Source: Cryobacterium sp. Y29
Lineage (GTDB): Bacteria; Actinomycetota; Actinomycetes; Actinomycetales; Microbacteriaceae
Direction: 5' to 3'
DNA length: 64,000 bases
Assembly (NCBI RefSeq): GCF_002929825.1
Contig: NZ_PJJN01000024.1
Location: 19,451-83,450 of the forward strand
Both the position numbers and the translations under genes were made by a program. Under the pieces are notes generated by a model. It was given only the letters and a program-made list of their open reading frames with translations. It did no database searches and was not told the DNA's origin. This document shows, piece by piece, positions 16,736-25,719 of this stretch (position 1 is its first letter; each line of letters starts with the position of its first letter).

Positions 16736-18232
16736 CTATCCCAGTCGCGAAACGACCATCTTGATCAGCGGCCAGACACGTTCCACGGACTTGTGATTCA
16801 CCCTCTCCGCGGAGGAATGCAGGGCCTGAAGCTCGGTGCCGATCGAGATAATATCGTCGACGGGCACCCTCCTGCTGAACATGCCGAGCTCAAGAGAGCA
16901 CTGAGACACCTCAACGTTGGGCTCCTTGCCGAGCACGTCACGATAGGCCGCAGATGCCGTTGCCAGGAGTTGGGATTGCGGACGATACGGGAACTCCGGG
17001 GCGTCGAGGCCGTAGAGATCACAGACGACACCACCACCGGCGAGCGCCACGAGCGCCTGTACTCGCTCGATCAACTCGTGTTTCCTCGTGGTCAGGGCCG
17101 ACGTGACCGTCGACATCACACGTGCACCGTCAGCAGTCGGACGCAACGTTCCGACATTGTTCGACGTCTCCACGCGACCGGGGACATGCAGATTCCAGCT
17201 GACCACCCCCTGAGGGATAAGGCGCAAAACGGTCATGAGCCGGAGCCCGGCGGCATGCGAAAATGCAACTTTAGGACGTACTGCATCCTTCAGCTCGACG
17301 CGAATGGCGGGGTCAGAAATCTGGTACTCACTCTTGAGATTTACGTCTAGCTCGGCGATGAGAGCCTCGATCGCATCCGTGTCCGCGTCCTTAAAGAGGA
17401 TGACGGCGGAGGCATCGGCCGGGATCGCACTATTTTGAGCACCGCCAAACGGATCGGCAATGCGCACCTCATGCTCACCGGACAGCCTGTGGACCGCGCG
17501 GGCCAGCACCTGCAGGGCGTTCGCCCGCTCCAACTGAATGTCGAATTCGCAGTGACCACCATTGAGCCCGCGCACCTCCAGCGAGCGCGCGCGGGTCAAG
17601 GTATCCGGTATTGGTTCGAACTCCCCCGGGACATCAATTGTGAACGTCACGTCCCCGCTGCACCCCGCGAGGATCTCTTTGTCGGTTATCCAGTTGAAGT
17701 CAATCATGCGGCGCCCAGCGAGTTGGGTGACGTTGAACTGTCCGGCCCCCACCTTTCCCTTCTCTTCCATGGCTGTGAGGACTGCCTCCAGCGGCGGATG
17801 AGGAATGTCCTTCGATTCCAGCAGTGCGAGGATGTAGGACACTCCGATTCCGTTGTCCGCCCCCAGAGACGTTCCCGTCGCCGAGATGTACTCGCCGTCG
17901 ACGACGAGGCTCAACGGTTGGTTCAGGAAGTCGAATTCGACACCTTCGGCCTTTTCGCAGACCATATCCAGGTGGCCGTGCAGAATGAGCGGCGCTGCCT
18001 TCTCCAGGCCTCCCTGCCCTGGCTTTTTGACGAGTACGCAGTGCAGGTCATCCTGTGTCGCCTCGAGTCCGAGCGAGCGCGCGAAATCTACGACCCAGTT
18101 GGCGACCTGTTCCTCGTTCCCTGACCCTCTGGGGATGCTCGTGAGCACTTCGAAGAATCGGAATACCTCGCGGGGTGCGAGGTCCCTGAGCACGCCAGAG
18201 TTGGTCGCTTCGATGACGTCCACTGCAGACAT
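16736..18232 (-). CDS. pepD: Aminoacyl-histidine dipeptidase (M20 family)
   Basis: A 498-residue metallo-dipeptidase of the PepD/carnosinase type, cleaving Xaa-His and similar dipeptides in the cytoplasm. Metal-site motifs are present: ILHGHLDMVCEK (His and Asp), GTSLGADNGIGV (bridging Asp), TAMEEKGKVGAG (general-base Glu plus ligand Glu) and DFNWITDKEILAGCSGD. The ATG at 18232 has a good ribosome-binding site (GAGAGGG); the frame runs further upstream without family similarity. It begins 20 bases after the stop of the ABC permease gene and is probably the last gene of that operon, which is unusual for a sugar-type importer. Confidence 0.93.
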   Translation of the reverse strand: MSAVDVIEATNSGVLRDLAPREVFRFFEVLTSIPRGSGNEEQVANWVVDFARSLGLEATQDDLHCVLVKKPGQGGLEKAAPLILHGHLDMVCEKAEGVEFDFLNQPLSLVVDGEYISATGTSLGADNGIGVSYILALLESKDIPHPPLEAVLTAMEEKGKVGAGQFNVTQLAGRRMIDFNWITDKEILAGCSGDVTFTIDVPGEFEPIPDTLTRARSLEVRGLNGGHCEFDIQLERANALQVLARAVHRLSGEHEVRIADPFGGAQNSAIPADASAVILFKDADTDAIEALIAELDVNLKSEYQISDPAIRVELKDAVRPKVAFSHAAGLRLMTVLRLIPQGVVSWNLHVPGRVETSNNVGTLRPTADGARVMSTVTSALTTRKHELIERVQALVALAGGGVVCDLYGLDAPEFPYRPQSQLLATASAAYRDVLGKEPNVEVSQCSLELGMFSRRVPVDDIISIGTELQALHSSAERVNHKSVERVWPLIKMVVSRLG

Positions 18233-18251
18233 ATGTGATCCCTCTCGTTTC

Positions 18252-19262
18252 TTACTTGACAATGCTTGATTTGTTGCGCGACATGGTGAGGGCAACTACC
18301 CCGATGATGACCGCGCCATAGACCAAGCTCTGTGCCTGGGCGTCGATGCCGACTGCGGTCGTCGCGATAGGAACCAGGGCAACGGTCAACGCTCCGAAAA
18401 TTACTGTGAGCGGATTGACGACACCCCCGGAGATTGACGTTCCTCCGATCAGAGCTGCGGCGATGGCGGGAAGCAGCAGGTCGCTGCCCAGCCCTGTGGG
18501 TGACGCAGACCCCGCCTGCGCGATGATCGCGATGCCGGCGAGTCCGGCGGCGAACCCCGAGAGAGCGAAGGCCAGCACCTTGAGGGACCGGGTTCGAACC
18601 GCAGAGAAGATCGCGGCTGATTCGTTCTTGCCGATGGCTGTCATTCCGCGGCCGACGCGGGTATAGCGCAAAAGTACCCAGAGAGAGACCGCAAGAAGCA
18701 CGCCCATCCAGAATGTCATCGGCACATTCGCGATTCCGCTTTCGTAAAGCGCGTGAATGCCCTCCCCGTTACTGGCGACGTAGACCGTCGTCCGGCCGCT
18801 GGCTACGAGCGCGACTGCTTGAAAGATTCCCAGCGTGCCAAGTGTCAGGGCGAAGGACGGTACTTGCGCGTAGGCGACGATCAAACCGTTCACGGCTCCG
18901 AAGGCGGTGGTGGCCAGGAGCACGATTACCGGCGATAATCCCGCTACGGGCCCGAGAGTGAGCGCGAGCAGGATTGCTCCCAGCAGGCCAATCGCGGCAT
19001 TCGACAGGTCGATCGACCCGACGTTGAGCACCATTGCCTGCCCGAGTGCCAGCAAAAGGATAGGGGCCGACGACGACGCTATTATCGCCAGTCCTCCACT
19101 CCCGATGAATGCTGGCGTGAGAATGGCAACAACGATGAGTATCGCGAGGAAGATGACGATTGGGCCAACCGCATGCCAGCCTCCGATGCGTTTCACGGAC
19201 GGCAACTTTCCGCGGGCAGGAACGGCGACCTTCGTTCTCTCGCTGTCAATCTTGGTCATCAC
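18252..19262 (-). CDS. Ribose-type ABC transporter permease (second permease)
   Basis: A 336-residue permease of the RbsC family (CUT2). About eight to ten hydrophobic segments follow a charged start. Family marks are LLALGQAMVLNVGSIDLSNA and the LIGGTSISGGVVNP segment. It overlaps the ATPase gene by 4 bases. With the permease at 20791-21840 it probably makes a heterodimeric channel. Members of this class import pentoses, polyols, nucleosides or autoinducer-type sugars. Confidence 0.9.
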   Translation of the reverse strand: MMTKIDSERTKVAVPARGKLPSVKRIGGWHAVGPIVIFLAILIVVAILTPAFIGSGGLAIIASSSAPILLLALGQAMVLNVGSIDLSNAAIGLLGAILLALTLGPVAGLSPVIVLLATTAFGAVNGLIVAYAQVPSFALTLGTLGIFQAVALVASGRTTVYVASNGEGIHALYESGIANVPMTFWMGVLLAVSLWVLLRYTRVGRGMTAIGKNESAAIFSAVRTRSLKVLAFALSGFAAGLAGIAIIAQAGSASPTGLGSDLLLPAIAAALIGGTSISGGVVNPLTVIFGALTVALVPIATTAVGIDAQAQSLVYGAVIIGVVALTMSRNKSSIVK

Positions 19263-20794
19263 AGCATCCTTTCGAGCAGGTCCAGGGTCGCGGGATTGTC
19301 GTGCCCGAGGTCGAAGACGCCTGAGATCCGGCCGTCTCGCATCACCACGATGTCGTCGGCGATGTCTAGCGCTTCATCGATCGTGTCGGGAATGAGGATG
19401 ATCGCGGTTCCTTCATCGCATACCGACCGAATCTGCGCATTCACGGTTTCGGCCGCGCCCGGGTCGAGGCCTCGAAGCGGATGGTCCAGCACGAGAGCCT
19501 TCAGATGCGAGGAATTCAACCACTTGGCGAGGACGACCTTCTGCTGGTTGCCGCCAGAGAAGTCCTGCAGCATGTGCTCCGGCTCGCGAGGCCGAATGTC
19601 GAGCTTCTCAAACCACGCACGTGCCAGAGACAGCCTGCGTCGGGGAAGCTCGAACGGCCCGAGGGCTGCGGAGCCGGGATGCGTGAGCGTGATATTTTGA
19701 TCCGCCGGCATTTCCCCCACCATTCCTTCTGTCTTCCGCTCCGCGGGGACGTAGCCCACACCAAGAGCAACGGCCTTCTTGATGGACAACTGGCGCCCAG
19801 AATAGCCCGCGATCGAGACCGATCCGGAATCGAAGCCTTCGGCGCCGAATATCGCTCGCGCCACGGACTCGCGGCCGGAGCCGCTGGTACCCAGGATGGC
19901 CAGGATCCGGCCGGGGTAGGCATCGATCGACACATCCGCGTAGGAGCCCGCCCGGGTGAGGTCGTGGATCGAGATGACTGGACTATTCGCCGGATCGATA
20001 CTGCGCCGGCTTCGAACGGCAGCGTGAGTTTCCCGGCCGACCATGAGACGGAATAGTTCCTCTTCGGTTACGTCATCGACGGCGCGGTCGGCGATCAATT
20101 CACCGTCACGCATGACGACGACGCGATCGCAAATCCGCATAACCTCGTCGAGTCGGTGCGAGACGAAGATTACCGAGCCGATGTCGCGAAGCTTGGAGAT
20201 TTCCCTCTCCAGGATCGCGGTCTCCGTCCTCTCCAAAATCGCGGTCGGTTCGTCGAGGATCACGAGAGGCGTCGTGTGACTGGCGGCACTCACCCGGATC
20301 GCCCGTGCGATTTCGACCATCTGGCGATCGACGAAGGACAGGTCGCTGACCCGCGTCTTCGGATTCAAGTGCGATCCGATCAGGTCGAGAGCCTGTGCCG
20401 CGTCCGCGTAGAGGCGTCGCCAGTTGTAGAGCCCAAGCCGGTTGACACCGCCTCGGCCGATTGGGGTGTTGACCTCAATATTTTCGGCAATAGTGAGGTT
20501 CGTGAATAGTGATTGCTCTTGGTGAACGACCCCGATCCCCGCGCGCAGGGCATCGGCTGGCCCGCGGAACTGGACTTCCCGTCCGTTGACCGCGATTGTC
20601 CCTTCATCGTGCCGATAGTTGCCCGACAAGATCTTCAGCAGCGTAGACTTGCCCGCGCCGTTCTCGCCGATAAGTCCAATAACCTCACCGGGTTGGATGC
20701 TCAGGGACACTCCTCGAACGGCACGATTAGATCCAAAGCTTTTGGAGACATTGTTCAGGTGAAGCACAGCAGGAGTTGTGGTCACGTCGCTCAC
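19259..20794 (-). CDS. Ribose-type ABC transporter ATP-binding protein (two ATPase domains)
   Basis: A 511-residue double ATPase of the RbsA/MglA family. Domain 1 has Walker A GLIGENGAGKSTLL, Walker B LVILDEPTAILER, and a degenerate signature (LSFVDRQMVEIARAI instead of LSxGQ). Domain 2 has the R-type Walker A GTSGSGRES and a good signature FSGGNQQKVVLAKWL. Its Walker B reads LVLDHPLRGLD, with His where the catalytic Glu is expected. Domain 2 is usually the weaker site in this family, but loss of the Glu is uncommon. It overlaps both neighbours by 4 bases, so the subunits are translationally coupled. Confidence 0.92.
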   Translation of the reverse strand: MSDVTTTPAVLHLNNVSKSFGSNRAVRGVSLSIQPGEVIGLIGENGAGKSTLLKILSGNYRHDEGTIAVNGREVQFRGPADALRAGIGVVHQEQSLFTNLTIAENIEVNTPIGRGGVNRLGLYNWRRLYADAAQALDLIGSHLNPKTRVSDLSFVDRQMVEIARAIRVSAASHTTPLVILDEPTAILERTETAILEREISKLRDIGSVIFVSHRLDEVMRICDRVVVMRDGELIADRAVDDVTEEELFRLMVGRETHAAVRSRRSIDPANSPVISIHDLTRAGSYADVSIDAYPGRILAILGTSGSGRESVARAIFGAEGFDSGSVSIAGYSGRQLSIKKAVALGVGYVPAERKTEGMVGEMPADQNITLTHPGSAALGPFELPRRRLSLARAWFEKLDIRPREPEHMLQDFSGGNQQKVVLAKWLNSSHLKALVLDHPLRGLDPGAAETVNAQIRSVCDEGTAIILIPDTIDEALDIADDIVVMRDGRISGVFDLGHDNPATLDLLERML

Positions 20795-21840
20795 TTTGCC
20801 ACCCGCAATCTGTCACGCTGCGACCATGCGGCAAACACAATGGCTGCGACCAGAATTGCGCCGGTGACGGCCGATTGATAGCTCGACTCGACGCCGGAGA
20901 GGATGAGTCCGTTGTTGAGGATCGTCAGCAGGAATACGCCCAATACGGTGCGCAGGATTCCCCCTTTTCCGCCGCCGAGGTGAGTTCCTCCGATGACAAC
21001 TGCAGGGATGACGATGAAGAGCACTCCGGAGCCGACTGTGGGCGACCCGATGTCGAGTTGAACAGTGGCGAGGATGCCGCCGAGTCCACTCAGCACAGCG
21101 GCGATGGCGAAGACGGCGACCTTCACAGGGAAAGCGGGAAGGCCCGCCGAGCGAACGATCGTCTCGCTGTTTCCTATGGCAAGGGTCACGCGTCCGATCC
21201 GGGTGTTGCGGAGAACGAGTATGCCCAGACCGATGACGAGCAGCGCCACCCAGAAGGAGTTAGGAAGGCCAAGACTAATTCGCGAGGTCCAGCCCTTGAG
21301 TCCTTCATCCTCGAGACGAGGGAGAAGGTCGGTTCCGTACAGCATGGTGGCGATTCCTAGCCCGACGTACCACATCCCCAGAGTGACGATAAATGAGGGA
21401 ACCTTCAGTGCGGTGAATATGAGACCGCTGGCGACTCCGAGCAGGAGGGCCACGCCGAGGGCGATAACCCAAGCCCACGGCCCCAGGTCTGCTCCCCCGC
21501 GCGAGTTGTTACTCAGGAGTATCCAGGTCATCCCGGTTGCCCCCATGACCCCCTCCACGGACAAGTCGATGGAGCCGAGGAGAATGACTAAAGTCGCGCC
21601 CACGGCGACAATCAAGGGGATGGCGGACTGGGTGAGTACGTTCTGAATGTTGGACGCGGTCAGAAAACGTTCATTGAGCAGGGAAAACACACCGATAAGA
21701 ACGGCGAGGGCCACGAGTAAACTCAGTGGCTCGGCGAGACCACGGAACCGAGCGCGGCGCTCGATGCCGGACTCGCGGATCCTGATCGCGGTGGTGGTTA
21801 TGCCACCCGCGCCCTGTTCCGACAAGACTTTGTGAACCAT
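20791..21840 (-). CDS. Ribose-type ABC transporter permease (first permease)
   Basis: A 349-residue RbsC-family inner-membrane permease with a 30-residue cytoplasmic start and about eight to ten hydrophobic segments. Typical marks are VAVGATLVILLGSIDLSVEG and the VIGGTHLGGGKGG loop. It follows the binding-protein gene after a 94-base gap containing an 18-bp perfect hairpin. It overlaps the ATPase gene by 4 bases. Confidence 0.92.
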   Translation of the reverse strand: MVHKVLSEQGAGGITTTAIRIRESGIERRARFRGLAEPLSLLVALAVLIGVFSLLNERFLTASNIQNVLTQSAIPLIVAVGATLVILLGSIDLSVEGVMGATGMTWILLSNNSRGGADLGPWAWVIALGVALLLGVASGLIFTALKVPSFIVTLGMWYVGLGIATMLYGTDLLPRLEDEGLKGWTSRISLGLPNSFWVALLVIGLGILVLRNTRIGRVTLAIGNSETIVRSAGLPAFPVKVAVFAIAAVLSGLGGILATVQLDIGSPTVGSGVLFIVIPAVVIGGTHLGGGKGGILRTVLGVFLLTILNNGLILSGVESSYQSAVTGAILVAAIVFAAWSQRDRLRVAK

Positions 21841-21882
21841 GAGAAATCTCCTCGTTGATACCGATCACATAATGGTGATGTG

Positions 21883-21923
21883 CCTGATCCGGCCCTCGTC
21901 GATCAGACGAGGGCCGGATCAGG
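21883..21923. promoter_or_regulatory. 18-bp perfect intercistronic hairpin
   Basis: Arms 21883-21900 and 21906-21923 are exact reverse complements with a 5-base loop, lying between the binding-protein stop and the permease start. No U-run follows on the minus strand. It probably protects the 3' end of the abundant binding-protein mRNA and lowers downstream expression, as in other importer operons. Confidence 0.7.
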
Positions 21924-21934
21924 TGGCCGTAATG

Positions 21935-23095
21935 CTACGGCTTGGGCAGGACCTCGGGTCCACCGCCGCCGATCAGAGTTGCCGGCTCGGTATCCCACGG
22001 GCCCTTCTCGACGAGCTGGTCGACGAAATCAGCTGCAGCGGTGGGGGTGTCGTACTTCAGGTAGTCGCCCAGGGTCTCGGGCGTTACACACTTGATGTCG
22101 AAGAAGCTCGTGCGCTTCTCCTTCGGCAGTTCGGACGGAACGATTTCTCCGGTCGCTGCCAGGTAGGCCGTATATAGACCGATGGCGGAGGCCATGTAGC
22201 CGCGGTGGAAAGTCTCACCGACGATGGCGTTATTTCCATAGCCCTCCTTCATTAGTTTCACCGTGTCGGGATACAGGCCGTCGGAGGCGAACTTCACTTT
22301 GTCCAGCAAGCCCGCGTCGTCAAAGGCCTGGATCGCACCGAGCTGCATGCCGTCATCGGCGCTCCAGACGCCATTGATCTGATCTCCGTACTTGGCGATC
22401 AGATCCTTTGCATTCTGGTTAGCGAGCTGTGGGTCCCAGTTCGAGGGCTGGTTCTCGAGAATTTTGATCCCGGGGTAGTTTTCACGCATTTCGGCTTCGA
22501 AGCCGGCGACGCGCGTCTGGCTGGTCGTGCTGTCCTGCACTCCGGGGAACATGATGACGTTGCCCTTGCCGCCGAGCGCGTCGCCGATCGCCTGAGCGTT
22601 GCAGCGACCCGAGTCCACGCCGGGGTGCTTCTGGAAGGCCACGAAGTTGTCGCCCGCGTCCCAGGGCTCGAAGTTGTCAGGCTTGTTCCACCAGATCGAT
22701 ACGTAGCCACCGGCACGCTTCACCGCGTCCACGATCGTCGGGGTGTCCGAGCTCGCTACGGTGTTGACGAACATCACGACCTTCTTGCCTTGCGCCAAAA
22801 TCGCCTGGATTTTTGAGATTTCAGTCTGCGACGAGCCCTGCGAGTCGATGATCTCGAGCGGAATGTCGAGTTTTTTGGAAAGAGCCTTAGCCCCCTCGAT
22901 ATTGGCGATGAAGTAGGGGTTGGTGGTGTTGATGACGGATGCGACGAGGACCAGGTCCTCCTTGGCAATGGGGCCGGAGGAAGAAGATCCTCCGGCTCCA
23001 CTCGCGGTCGACGTGCACCCGGCGAGTGCGAGCGCAGCGACAGCGGCGATGGCGGCGAATCGAACGAGCGCACCGCGATTGTGTTTCAGAGACAT
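21935..23095 (-). CDS. Ribose-type substrate-binding lipoprotein
   Basis: A 386-residue periplasmic-binding-protein type-1 domain protein. It has a signal peptide and lipobox LALAGCTST. The first lobe starts LVLVASVINTTNPYFIANIE, and the hinge region holds NGVWSADDGMQLGAIQAFDD, typical of RbsB-like receptors. It probably captures a sugar or polyol for the two permeases downstream. A clean ribosome-binding site (AAGGAG) precedes the ATG. It is the first gene of a five-gene operon ending with pepD. TGAATA-type motifs lie 43-75 bases upstream. Confidence 0.92.
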   Translation of the reverse strand: MSLKHNRGALVRFAAIAAVAALALAGCTSTASGAGGSSSSGPIAKEDLVLVASVINTTNPYFIANIEGAKALSKKLDIPLEIIDSQGSSQTEISKIQAILAQGKKVVMFVNTVASSDTPTIVDAVKRAGGYVSIWWNKPDNFEPWDAGDNFVAFQKHPGVDSGRCNAQAIGDALGGKGNVIMFPGVQDSTTSQTRVAGFEAEMRENYPGIKILENQPSNWDPQLANQNAKDLIAKYGDQINGVWSADDGMQLGAIQAFDDAGLLDKVKFASDGLYPDTVKLMKEGYGNNAIVGETFHRGYMASAIGLYTAYLAATGEIVPSELPKEKRTSFFDIKCVTPETLGDYLKYDTPTAAADFVDQLVEKGPWDTEPATLIGGGGPEVLPKP

Positions 23096-23137
23096 CTTTG
23101 ACTCCTTGTTGGTGGGTGAGGCTTGGACTACGTCCTG

Positions 23138-23170
23138 TGCATTTTTATTCAGTGCATTTTTTTTGATTCA
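23138..23170 (-). promoter_or_regulatory. TGAATA-motif region before the first ribose-type importer
   Basis: On the minus strand TGAATAAAAATGCA occupies 23151-23138, and a second TGAATC-type copy lies up to 23170. The same core occurs before the other transcription units of this locus, suggesting a common regulator. It may also overlap the -10 box (TAAAAT). Confidence 0.5.
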
Positions 23171-23268
23171 TTGTGAGGATAGAGGCGATGCGTTGCGCAC
23201 ACAAGAAAATTTCGCGTGATTCTTCACCTGTGACCGATTCGTTAGATTCAGCCCCGACAAATCGTGCG

Positions 23269-24504
23269 TCAGTGCAAAGTGCGGAAGAAATCCCGAACGT
23301 CGGTCACATAGATTTCCGGTTCCTCCAAAGGAGCGAAGTGACCACCGCTCTTGTGAACCCGGTATTGCTGGAGGTTGAAGTACTTCTCCGTCCAGGTTTT
23401 CGGCGGCTTGTATATCTCGCCCGGGTAGATCGAGACGGCGGTCGGTACTCCCACGACCGGGAACCGGTTGTGACTCGGAGTCCACGGGTTGCCTCGGCAC
23501 TCCCAGTAGTACCGGGCGGACGTTCCGCCCGTTCCGGTGAGAAAGTACACCGCGGCGGTCGTGATCAGGTCTTCTTTTGGCCAGACACTCTCAAATGCCT
23601 CGGTGCCGCTACCGCGTTCCGCGAGGCCCCAGAAGTACCGCTTTTCGGTGATCCAGGCCAGCTGGGCTGCAGGCGAGTCGGTGACGAGCGCCGCGAGCGT
23701 CTGTGGCTTCGTCAATTGGAGCTCACCGTAGCCGCTCTCGTTCTCGACGAACAACTTTCCCCGATCGAACCAGCCGGATTCGTCAACGGAGTACTCGCTC
23801 GCCGCCGGCAATCCCAAAGCAGGGTCGTACACGATGCCCTCGGGTTGGTCGGGATGCTTTGCGAGATAGTGCGACATCTGCGCGGGAAAGTGCGTATAGA
23901 CGCCGATGACATCGGATTCATACTTGTGCCCGTGCTGTTGTGCGATCAGCGCACCCCAATCTCCTCCCGCGGTGGCGTAGCGGTCATACCCGAGGATCTG
24001 CTTCATGAGAACGTTCTCAAGATCGGCGGTCTTCCAGAAATTCCACCCCGTCTCTGTCAGAGGCGAGGAGAACCCATAGCCGGGCAGGGAGATGAGAACC
24101 ACGTCAAACGAATCAGACTCCACGCCGCCGAATTTAACCGGATCCGTGAGAGGCTCGATGATTTTGCGGACGTCCCAGAAAGTCCACGGCCAGCCATGGT
24201 GGAGAAGCAGCGGCTTCGGATTGGTACCTTTGCCACGCACATGGATGAAGTGCAGGGGAACGCCCATCACGTCTACCTTGAAGTGTGGGAGTTCGTTCAT
24301 CTGACGCTCCACAGCGCGCCAGTCATACTCATTGATCCAGTAGTCGATGAGGGTGCGATGGTACTCGGTATTGTAGCCATAGCGCCAGTCTTCGTTCCCA
24401 AAGTCCTGGGGGAATCGAGTCCGTTTCAGCCGCTCCATCATGTCGTCAAGATCCGCGTCGGGGATGCGGATCTCGTACGGACGAACATCAAACGAGTCCA
24501 ACAA
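23269..24504 (-). CDS. Epoxide hydrolase-family alpha/beta hydrolase
   Basis: A 411-residue enzyme with the N-terminal lid typical of microsomal-type epoxide hydrolases (IPDADLDDMMERLKRTRFPQ). The oxyanion motif LLHHGWPWTFWDV follows, then the nucleophile elbow AGGDWGALIAQQ with catalytic Asp. KSGGHFAPLEEPE holds the catalytic His. It would open an epoxide to a diol in the cytoplasm. TTG at 24504 is chosen as start: AAGGAGGT sits 7 bases before it, whereas the upstream GTG at 24534 would place that site inside the gene. It is divergent from the BKACE gene. The substrate is unknown. Confidence 0.88.
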   Translation of the reverse strand: MLDSFDVRPYEIRIPDADLDDMMERLKRTRFPQDFGNEDWRYGYNTEYHRTLIDYWINEYDWRAVERQMNELPHFKVDVMGVPLHFIHVRGKGTNPKPLLLHHGWPWTFWDVRKIIEPLTDPVKFGGVESDSFDVVLISLPGYGFSSPLTETGWNFWKTADLENVLMKQILGYDRYATAGGDWGALIAQQHGHKYESDVIGVYTHFPAQMSHYLAKHPDQPEGIVYDPALGLPAASEYSVDESGWFDRGKLFVENESGYGELQLTKPQTLAALVTDSPAAQLAWITEKRYFWGLAERGSGTEAFESVWPKEDLITTAAVYFLTGTGGTSARYYWECRGNPWTPSHNRFPVVGVPTAVSIYPGEIYKPPKTWTEKYFNLQQYRVHKSGGHFAPLEEPEIYVTDVRDFFRTLH

Positions 24505-24540
24505 ACTAGAACCTCCTTGTTCCGTGTCGCACACGCGGAG

Positions 24541-24576
24541 TATTTTTTATTCAGCGACTGCGTGTATATTCATTTT
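24541..24576 (-). promoter_or_regulatory. Double TGAATA motif in the divergent promoter region
   Basis: On the minus strand TGAATAAA lies at 24553-24546 and TGAATATAC near 24572-24564, between the epoxide hydrolase gene and the divergent BKACE gene. The core matches the other promoters of the locus. Confidence 0.5.
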
Positions 24577-24716
24577 ATATCTCATCCGGAGTCCATCTGT
24601 CAACGAATCGCGGCAGTCCGGAAGGAACAGGTGGACTGGCCCAAGTATCGTCGTCCGGTTCGGACGAAGCACTAGACCGTTTCGGATGCAGTCATCTCGA
24701 GAAAGAGAAGTGAACC

Positions 24717-25664
24717 ATGGTCACTGCCCTCGACAAGTATGCGGATATGAAGCCCAACTGGGACTACCCCGTCATAATCGAGTCTCATATTAACGGCATT
24801 CGTACGAAAGAAATGAACCCGAACACCCCGATTTCCTACGATGAGATCGCGGAAGACGCAATTCGATGCTGGGAAGCCGGAGCCGGTGCGATCCACGCCC
24901 ACAACACCAGTTTCGACCTCATGGGCGAAGACGCGTACAAGGACTATATGCGCACATGGGACAAGGTGTTGCACAAGCACCCTGACATCACCTGGTACCC
25001 CACGACCTGCAACAACCTCCGCCTCAAAGGCGACGAGAACGGCCTTCAGCACGTCCCCTTCCTCGTCGAGAAGGCAAACGTTCGCATTGCCTGTGTCGAC
25101 ACCGGACTGACCCTATTCGCCACAGAAACGGATGCCGAGGGCTACCTCGCTGGCCCCGAATTCGGGTTTAACTACGAACGCGTTGGCAGCCAAATCAGGA
25201 TGCTGCGTGCGCACGGCACCCCCATGGTCTTCGGCGTCTACGAACCGGGCCACCTTCGCCACGCCATGCACTACGTCAACAAGGGACTCTCCACGCCGGG
25301 CTCCATGTGGGATTTCTATCTCATCGGGGACTACGGTCTGACTGCCACAGATCCCATCGGAACGAACGGCATGAAGCCAAGTCTCGAGAGCCTGTACTAC
25401 TACCTCTGGATGATCGAGGAGGCGAAAGTCAAACACCCTTGGTATATCTCGATCTGGGGTCAGGGCTCACTCGACGACACCTCGATCCTCCGCAGGGCAA
25501 TCGAGCTCGGCGGCCACATCAAGACCGGACTGGAATTGTTTTATGATCCGGCTCGCAATCCGACAAACCTGGAGCTGCTGCAGCAGGCCCAGGAAATCGC
25601 CAGGGAAGTCGGCCGGCCCATAGCAACGCCGGACGAGGCGAGGGCACTGTACAACATTCGATGA
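24717..25664 (+). CDS. BKACE-family beta-keto acid cleavage enzyme (DUF849)
   Basis: A 315-residue zinc-dependent enzyme of the family that includes 3-keto-5-aminohexanoate cleavage enzyme. It condenses a beta-keto acid with acetyl-CoA and splits it into acetoacetate and a new acyl-CoA. The TIM-barrel start is clear: PVIIESHINGIRTKEMNPNT, with zinc-binding HAHN in GAGAIHAHNTSFDL. VKHPWYISIWGQG and RPIATPDEAR are near the C-terminus. A ribosome-binding site (GAGAAG) precedes the ATG. The natural substrate varies widely in this family and cannot be predicted here. Confidence 0.9.
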   Translation: MVTALDKYADMKPNWDYPVIIESHINGIRTKEMNPNTPISYDEIAEDAIRCWEAGAGAIHAHNTSFDLMGEDAYKDYMRTWDKVLHKHPDITWYPTTCNNLRLKGDENGLQHVPFLVEKANVRIACVDTGLTLFATETDAEGYLAGPEFGFNYERVGSQIRMLRAHGTPMVFGVYEPGHLRHAMHYVNKGLSTPGSMWDFYLIGDYGLTATDPIGTNGMKPSLESLYYYLWMIEEAKVKHPWYISIWGQGSLDDTSILRRAIELGGHIKTGLELFYDPARNPTNLELLQQAQEIAREVGRPIATPDEARALYNIR

Positions 25665-25719
25665 TGCCCAACTGACGGGGGTATTTCGCGCAGCTTCCTG
25701 CGCTCGAATGCCAGACTAC

